Shown: positions 58,878-64,000 of the stretch, in pieces
How the letters are laid out: the number at the start of each line of letters is the position of its first letter
Numbering within the stretch: the first letter of the stretch is position 1
Assembly: GCA_001557505.1 (NCBI GenBank)
Contig: LSAX01000010.1
Span: forward strand, 1,798,001 to 1,862,000
Source: Reticulascus tulasneorum
Lineage: Eukaryota; Ascomycota; Sordariomycetes; Glomerellales; Reticulascaceae
DNA: 64,000 nt
Reading direction: 5' to 3'
Translations under genes and position numbers: made by a program
The notes under the pieces: generated by a model
What the model was told of the DNA's origin: nothing
The model's database searches: none
Seen by the model: only the letters and a program-made list of their open reading frames with translations

Positions 58878-61658
58878 TTAATTATAGATGTCCTCGTCCA
58901 TTTCTTCCGCAACGAGCTCATCCACAGCGTCCTCCTCGTCATCGATCATATCGTCGTCTGTATCGGCCTCGCTGTCAGGGTGGTTCGGAAGCACTGTGAT
59001 CTTGCCGTCTATCAGCTCGATCCTCGCTGTCTCTCCGTCGCGGATGCTGTTACGCAGGATGAGGATGGCAAGTTTGTTGAGGACCTCCTTCTCGATCAGG
59101 CGCGAGAGTGGCCGAGCACCGTATGCTGGCGAGTAGCCAGCGTTGCCGAGATAGTCTTTGGCCTCGTCTGACACATCTATGTGAACCTTGCGATTGTTGT
59201 CGGCCAACCGTTTCTGAATTTCGGTGAGTCGTAAGTCGACGATCTTGCGAATTTCGCGCCGTGTCAAACGGTTGAAGATGACGATTGAGTTAATTCGGTT
59301 GAGGAACTCTGGGAGGAACCAATTGCGTAGTGCGTTCATCACCAGCTCTCGGGTCGTCGGATCAACTCTGCCTTCCCGAGTGACCGGTTTGGTGAGGTAT
59401 TCAGCACCCAAGTTGGATGTCATAACAACGATGCAGTTCTTCGCATCAACTACACGGCCCTGGCCATCAGTGATTCGACCATCGTCCATGAGTTGAAGTA
59501 GAACTGTCAAGACTTCCTTTGCAGCCTTCTCAACCTCGTCAAAGAGGAGGATCGAGAATGGCTTGCGCCGAAGGGCCTCGGTAAGCTGGCCACCAGCGTC
59601 ATGTCCAACATAGCCTGGTGGGGCACCGATCATACGACTTAAAGCGTGTCGCTCTTGATACTCAGACATATCGAAACGAATCATGGCCTTCGGGTCGTCG
59701 AACAGGAACTCGGCGAGGGCCTTGGTCAAAAGCGTCTTGCCCGTACCAGACGGACCACAGAACAAGAAACTCGGGGGTTGATTCGGATTGCTCAGACCAG
59801 ACCTTTGTAGTCGAATAGAATTGGAGACGGCGTTGACTGCCTCCCTTTGTCCAACAACAATCTTGCTCAAAACCTTTTCCATATGTAAGAGTTTGTCCTT
59901 CTCAGTCGTCCGAAGTCTGGTAACAGGAATTCCAGTCCAGCGAGCAACGATCTCATTGATGTGGTCGGCTGTGACAATATCCGTGACCATGGATCCGCCC
60001 ACATCTTGGCCGGTGGCACTCAAAGCCGCGTCGGCAGCGGCCTTCTTTGCTTCAAGTTCCTTGATAACCGCTTGTTGTTCGGGAATGGCACCGTATTGCA
60101 GATCAGCGGCTTTCGCGTGGTTTCCGTCATTCATCGCATCCTCCAACCGCTTCTCTAGATCGTCAAGCTTGACCTTGGCCAAGTGGATTTCTTCGCCTCG
60201 CTTGATCTCATTCTGATATTTCTCGCGCAGCGGTTGAAGCTCCTCCTCAACGTTCCTGCCATCCTTCCTCGCCTGACCAAGACGCGTCTGAGATGCTTCG
60301 TCTTTCTCCTTCTCCAATGCAGCAATCTCAATCATGATCTGGCGGTGCTTGCGTTCGAGAGAGTCGATGATTTCCGGTTGCGATTCTCTTGCTACCCGGA
60401 CGGCGGCAGAAGCTTCATCGACAAGATCAATGGCCGAGTCGGGGAGTCTTCGGGATGTAAGGTAGCGACCAGCCAGGTTCGCAGCAGCCACCAGGGCGCT
60501 ATCGAGAATAGTAACTCGGTGATGTCGGTCATAGCGCTCTTTCAATCCTCTGAGAATTGAGATGGTTTCCCCAATTGTTGGTTCTTTGACTAGCACCTGC
60601 TGAAATCGTCGTTCAAAAGCTGCGTCTTTCTCGACGTACTTGCGGTATTCTGCAAGGGTGGTAGCGCCGATACAATGCAGTTGACCTCGCGCAAGCATTG
60701 GCTTCAAGAGATTGGCGGCGTCCATACCGCCATCACCAGATGAGCCTGCGCCCATCAGGAGATGAATTTCGTCGACAAAAAGAACGATCATGTCCTTCGA
60801 ATCTTCAATCTCTTTCAAAACCCCCTTCATACGTTCTTCGAACTCTCCTCGATATTTGCTTCCGGCCACCAAGGCACCAACATCTAGTGACAGGAGCTTG
60901 CAGTGCTTCAAGTTGTCTGGCACGTCTCGATTGACGATTCTTTGAGCAAGACCTTCGACAACAGTCGTCTTTCCTACACCAGGCTCACCAATCAGAACGG
61001 GATTGTTCTTTGTCCGCCGGGAAAGAATTCGGATGACTCGTCGAATCTCTTCTTCTCGACCAATAACTGGGTCCATCATCTTGTCCCTGGCCATGGCCGT
61101 CATGTCGATGGTAAACTTGGCAAGGTTCTCACTCTCCTCCTCAGTGTCTGCAGTCTTGCTATCCACTCGCTTCGTTCCCCGTATTTGTTGTACCGCATCT
61201 TGAATTAGCTTAGTCTTCGGAACGTTGGCTTCCTTCAAGGCGCTCTGGATCGTGGGGTCCTCCGCTAAGGCGGTGATCAGATGGTCGACAGCGATAAATG
61301 TATCTTTCTGAACCTTCTGCAGGTCCTGCGCCTTTCGCAGGACTGCGTGAAAGGTCGGTGCCACGGAGACTTGCTCTGGTGGAGGATCCTGGCTCGGCAA
61401 GCGCACAAGCGTCTTCTTTAACGCACGGTCGAAGATCTGAGGATCGCCGTGGGCTCGCTCAACGACCTGTCGAAACATTGTGCTTGTTGGTCCTGCAGGC
61501 TTGTTTTGCTGATCTTTCGATTGGTCCGCCGGGGGATCGAGTAGAGAGACTGCCAGATGGACTGGGAGCAATTGTGAATGAGCATATTGCTCGGCGAGAG
61601 CCATGGCATCCTGCACGGCCTTCTCGCCTCTGTCGGTGAACTCCATGCGGGAATTCAT
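58878..61658 (-). CDS. HSP104: Hsp104 (ClpB-type) disaggregase
   Basis: A hexameric AAA+ chaperone that extracts proteins from aggregates with Hsp70/Hsp40 and gives thermotolerance. Intronless, 926 aa, typical for the family. The N domain is residues 1-150 ([20 protein letters not shown]). NBD1 has Walker A GEPGVGKT at 224-231, Walker B VLFVDEIH and sensor [12 protein letters not shown]. The coiled-coil middle domain runs from about 410 to 530. NBD2 has Walker [26 protein letters not shown], pore loop GAPPGYVG and Walker [11 protein letters not shown]. The C terminus is acidic and ends EEMDEDIYN rather than the DDLD end of yeast Hsp104, so TPR-cochaperone docking through the last residues may differ. 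No presequence is seen, which argues for the cytosolic Hsp104 rather than mitochondrial Hsp78. Absence of introns suits heat-shock expression, when splicing is blocked. Confidence 0.97.
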   Translation of the reverse strand: MNSRMEFTDRGEKAVQDAMALAEQYAHSQLLPVHLAVSLLDPPADQSKDQQNKPAGPTSTMFRQVVERAHGDPQIFDRALKKTLVRLPSQDPPPEQVSVAPTFHAVLRKAQDLQKVQKDTFIAVDHLITALAEDPTIQSALKEANVPKTKLIQDAVQQIRGTKRVDSKTADTEEESENLAKFTIDMTAMARDKMMDPVIGREEEIRRVIRILSRRTKNNPVLIGEPGVGKTTVVEGLAQRIVNRDVPDNLKHCKLLSLDVGALVAGSKYRGEFEERMKGVLKEIEDSKDMIVLFVDEIHLLMGAGSSGDGGMDAANLLKPMLARGQLHCIGATTLAEYRKYVEKDAAFERRFQQVLVKEPTIGETISILRGLKERYDRHHRVTILDSALVAAANLAGRYLTSRRLPDSAIDLVDEASAAVRVARESQPEIIDSLERKHRQIMIEIAALEKEKDEASQTRLGQARKDGRNVEEELQPLREKYQNEIKRGEEIHLAKVKLDDLEKRLEDAMNDGNHAKAADLQYGAIPEQQAVIKELEAKKAAADAALSATGQDVGGSMVTDIVTADHINEIVARWTGIPVTRLRTTEKDKLLHMEKVLSKIVVGQREAVNAVSNSIRLQRSGLSNPNQPPSFLFCGPSGTGKTLLTKALAEFLFDDPKAMIRFDMSEYQERHALSRMIGAPPGYVGHDAGGQLTEALRRKPFSILLFDEVEKAAKEVLTVLLQLMDDGRITDGQGRVVDAKNCIVVMTSNLGAEYLTKPVTREGRVDPTTRELVMNALRNWFLPEFLNRINSIVIFNRLTRREIRKIVDLRLTEIQKRLADNNRKVHIDVSDEAKDYLGNAGYSPAYGARPLSRLIEKEVLNKLAILILRNSIRDGETARIELIDGKITVLPNHPDSEADTDDDMIDDEEDAVDELVAEEMDEDIYN

Positions 61659-61773
61659 CTTGGGTGGCGTGTATCAAACAACGGGTGTGGTCGTTGTATG
61701 TTACTATTATGTGCGTGTGTCGTTTCGGTCGTAATGTTTGTGAAGCTCGTATTCTGTGAGGCTTCGAATCGAT

Positions 61774-61781
61774 GATATATT
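61774..61781 (-). promoter_or_regulatory. TATA-like element of HSP104
   Basis: AATATATC on the minus strand, about 115 bp before the HSP104 ATG, a usual distance for an inducible fungal promoter. Confidence 0.4.
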
Positions 61782-61987
61782 CTCAGAACAATCAACGGGT
61801 TTCCGTATTGAGGAATGTAGTTGTATGGAACAAGAAACTTTGGAAGTAATCGAGGCGCGAATATATGCAGCCGCTGAGTGAGAAGTCAGGCCAGGAAAGC
61901 AAAACTTGGCAGTTGGCAGTGGGCCGTTGTGTACCTAGGCTGATCTTGTCAGTACTAGCAACATCCAGGTTGAAAAGGTAACTGCGG

Positions 61988-62005
61988 GAATCTCGTAGAA
62001 GCTTC
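61988..62005. promoter_or_regulatory. Candidate heat-shock element
   Basis: GAATCTCGTAGAAGCTTC: three of four 5-bp HSE modules (GAA, GAA, TTC at offsets 0, 10 and 15) match in perfect register; the second (TTC expected, TCG found) is degenerate. The core AGAAGCTTCC is a perfect inverted pair. It lies in the HSP104/MHR1 divergent promoter. Confidence 0.55.
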
Positions 62006-62228
62006 CGGTGATGTCAGATGTCCCGGGGCCCCACCAACTCATGCCCGAGGAGCCTAAATGGCGGGGTGCTGTGGCTGATACCCTCCACGATCACGTGAGT
62101 TCGTAACCAGCCACATCCAACTTGGCGCGAGTCTGGTGTCTCCAAAAGCTTGGGAAATTTCTGGCCGAAGGTCTGAAGGAGTTGGTTCATCAGGGAATTC
62201 TTGCCGGGTCAACTCCCACACAGCAATC

Positions 62229-63099
62229 ATGAACAGCATGCCGGTATCGAGGTTCAGCCAGCTATCAGTTGGCATATCTCGAACAACTATACGACATGGC
62301 CATGTCAGAGCACGGTTCAAGGTTTCACGGCCAGACCTGTCGAAATCCCCCCCGGATCTTGGGGAGCAGATCTGGGTACATAACCATCTAACATCCAATC
62401 AAATTATATACTCGCACACCCGAGTTCTTGATGTATGGCATCACTCTGCTGCTCGCTGGAATCCCGCGCTGACCTGAAGTCTAGTCGAATCACGCGATGA
62501 AGCAGCTCCCTTTCACTGGCAAGAAGAACAAGCCAGCCAAGCTCCGGAAAGATTACTGGCGGCCAATGGCACTCATCCAGTTCCCCGAGGGGCAAGGTGT
62601 CGCAGGCCAATCCGCCTTTCAAAAACTACGCGAGTTTCGGAGGTTACACGAGCTTTCTTGGGGCGACGAGCTGTTGTACGTGGAGGAAGATGGGAAACGG
62701 CGGGTGCGAACTATACAAGAGCGTGGCCGGGCCATCAACGACCAGAGAGCGAACTCCATAGCCGATATGGCAGCCGTGCTGGCCGGAGCTGGGAGAGGAA
62801 GCAGACTATGGGTCAGTGAGAAGGAGAAGGCTGCCCTGGAAGAGGGGGGGAAGCTCGTAGGCAAGAAGTGGTCGCGCACGGCGCCGAAGGAGGATGACCC
62901 GGGGAAGTCTTTGGTGCAGGCAACAATATTCTGGATGAACGACCAAGATCGTAACTACGCAACAGCGTGGTCAGACAACGTCGTGCATGATCTGTTTGAC
63001 GGAGCAATGCTATTGAACAAGAAAGCCGAAGAGATCCCGGTGGTAGAGGAGTCTAAGGAGACCACGGAGACTACGGAGCCTGCTAAGGAAGCGGCATAG
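62229..63099 (+). CDS. MHR1: Mhr1 / mitoribosomal protein mL67
   Basis: A mitochondrial protein known in yeast for homologous pairing of mtDNA (recombination, copy segregation) and, structurally, as large-subunit ribosomal protein mL67. Exons 62229-62432 and 62485-63099, with a 52-nt intron, give 272 aa. Exon 1 begins with a short hydroxylated/basic presequence and TIRHGHVRARFK, then LGEQIWVHNHLTSNQIIYSH. Exon 2 continues with SNHAMKQLPFTGKKNKPAKL, RKDYWRPMALIQFPEGQG, AFQKLREFRRLHELSW and NSIADMAAVL, the strongest family signatures. The C terminus is a Thr/Glu-rich tail, probably disordered. The ATG at 62229 is chosen for its position before the family-like segment; ATG 62238 is an equally possible start three codons later. 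Confidence 0.92.
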
Positions 63100-63194
63100 A
63101 AGTTCTGGGCATCGGTACCGAAGATGGTGGGCTCAAGCATCAACACCGGAAAACTACGAATGGGACGGTACGGTCAACCCCCTGAATCCTTGCC

Positions 63195-63235
63195 CGGAGG
63201 AGCAGGAGGAGGAGCAGGAGGAGGTGGAGGAGAGA
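63195..63235 (+). repeat. GGA/GCA-rich imperfect trinucleotide repeat
   Basis: Alternating GGAGGAGCA-type units between the convergent MHR1 and sulfotransferase-like genes, outside both reading frames. Confidence 0.8.
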
Positions 63236-63383
63236 TTCTGTAACAAGTACTTTTAGAGTCATGTATAGTGACGTTTCGACCATCAATGTAGAATTCTGTA
63301 CCATCAAAGCTACATACCCACGATCCATATATGCTCGATTTCTGACCAGAGCCAACTCCTTCGTACCGATCCCAGCAAACGCC

Positions 63384-64000
63384 TTAAACCTTGATGGCAA
63401 ACTTCTTGAGATACTCATAATCCCTGACATTCGACTCCACGCACGCCCGAATCTCCTGCTGTGCTTTATCTCCATACTTCTCCTTCCACTCCGCATCCTC
63501 AGACTCCCGGGTTGCAGTCTTCTTCGGTGGGGGAATCAGCTGGGCTACTCAAGAATCAGAAGTTGTGGAAACTCACATGAGATGGGGAGCGTGGCTTGAG
63601 CGACGAGCTGCTGATCGCATCGTTGTGGAAGCCGTCCCACTTCTTAAACGCGATCGCTGCCTCCTCCTGATCTTCATCGTTCCACTGCAGCATATTCGGC
63701 GTGAAGTCGAGCCCGACCTTCTCGCAGTAGGCACGAACGATTCCTTCCGGGTTGTCGAGCAGATCGTCCGCATCGACAACAACCACCTGCCGCTTGTCGA
63801 GAACGCCCTGCTCGAGCAGGAAGTCAAACAACCGGCGCACCTCATCATAGCCCGCCTCGCTAGGCATGAAGTTGGAAAAGCCAGTGACCTCGTCTAGAGG
63901 CGGTACAGTGCAACGGTAGTAGGACGGAATGCTCCGTCTAGGGTGGCGGATGAGGAACGTAAAGTCAAACTTGCGTAAAGTGTCCAACGGTAGAACACTC
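63384..64000 (-). CDS. Sulfotransferase-family P-loop protein, 5' part beyond the window
   Basis: Only the C-terminal part is present; the frame is open to the right edge. The visible chain reads VLPLDTLRKFDFTFLIRHPRRSI..., with RHPRRSIPSYYR matching the 3'-phosphate-binding motif of PAPS-dependent sulfotransferases (Arg and Ser spaced as in the family), then GYDEVRRLFDFLLEQGVL and VVVVDADDLLDNPEGIVRAY. Exon junction: donor GTGAGT at 63576. Joining to an acceptor at 63540 makes an intron of only 37 nt, while the acceptor CCGAAG ending at 63525 makes a 52-nt intron and gives SPSHKKTATRESED, which resembles the family better; both keep the frame and the end YEYLKKFAIKV. The P-loop lies outside the window. 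Substrate unknown. Confidence 0.85.

Larger units (their letters stand above)
61659..62228. promoter_or_regulatory. Shared divergent promoter of HSP104 and MHR1
   Basis: 570 bp between outward-facing starts, holding a heat-shock-element match (61988-62005) and a TATA-like word on the HSP104 strand (61774-61781). The element lies 330 bp from HSP104 and 224 bp from MHR1. Confidence 0.6.

Noticed and set aside
61800..61845. Second heat-shock element in the HSP104 promoter (several GAA words)
   Set aside because: The GAA/TTC words here do not keep the 5-bp register.

Overview
The window is nuclear DNA of a filamentous ascomycete (Pezizomycotina, most likely a Sordariomycete; genus not resolvable by eye). 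Evidence: introns of about 50-130 nt with GTRNGY donors and CTAAC-like branch points, two Zn2Cys6 regulators, a Leu3-type regulator, a fungal caspase-like protein, the mitoribosomal proteins mL60 and mL67/Mhr1, and 12 kb plus 6.4 kb gene-poor stretches rich in short palindromes and microsatellites. I rebuilt 21 gene models with splice sites. In every multi-exon model the phases close, except a frameshifted PEBP gene and the sulfotransferase cut by the right edge.

Left block, 1.6-25 kb, is dense and mostly housekeeping: a basic/proline-rich orphan; nucleoporin Nup82 divergent from the cap-binding subunit CBP20; mL60 divergent from TRAPPC2; a solitary histone H4; APC/C subunit Cdc27 divergent from SND2/TMEM208; a DUF3605 (GlcNAc-induced) protein; an EBP-type sterol isomerase; a PEBP gene with a 5' frameshift; a Leu3-like Zn2Cys6 factor; and the GPI-mannosyltransferase subunit Pbn1.

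At 25.8-29.0 kb lies the most unusual gene: four exons coding one 1016-residue chain with a caspase-like domain, a homeodomain-like three-helix segment that lacks the usual Asn51, and a rhodanese domain of the MAP-kinase-phosphatase type that lacks its catalytic cysteine. This is my best candidate for an undescribed system, probably a signalling or execution protein that couples a protease fold to nucleic-acid-like and phosphatase-like binding modules.

29-48.9 kb is a gene-poor region of about 20 kb holding only a TALE homeobox regulator at 41.0-42.5 kb, whose leader appears to contain an intron that removes an inhibitory upstream AUG. 48.9-55 kb carries a co-oriented trio (Zn2Cys6 factor, membrane-anchored prolyl-4-hydroxylase-like dioxygenase, PrpF-like isomerase) that could be a small metabolic cluster. 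The right end holds a zinc-finger-less fungal regulator-like protein, HSP104 sharing a divergent promoter with MHR1/mL67 (with a heat-shock element between them), and the 3' part of a sulfotransferase-like gene that runs off the edge.
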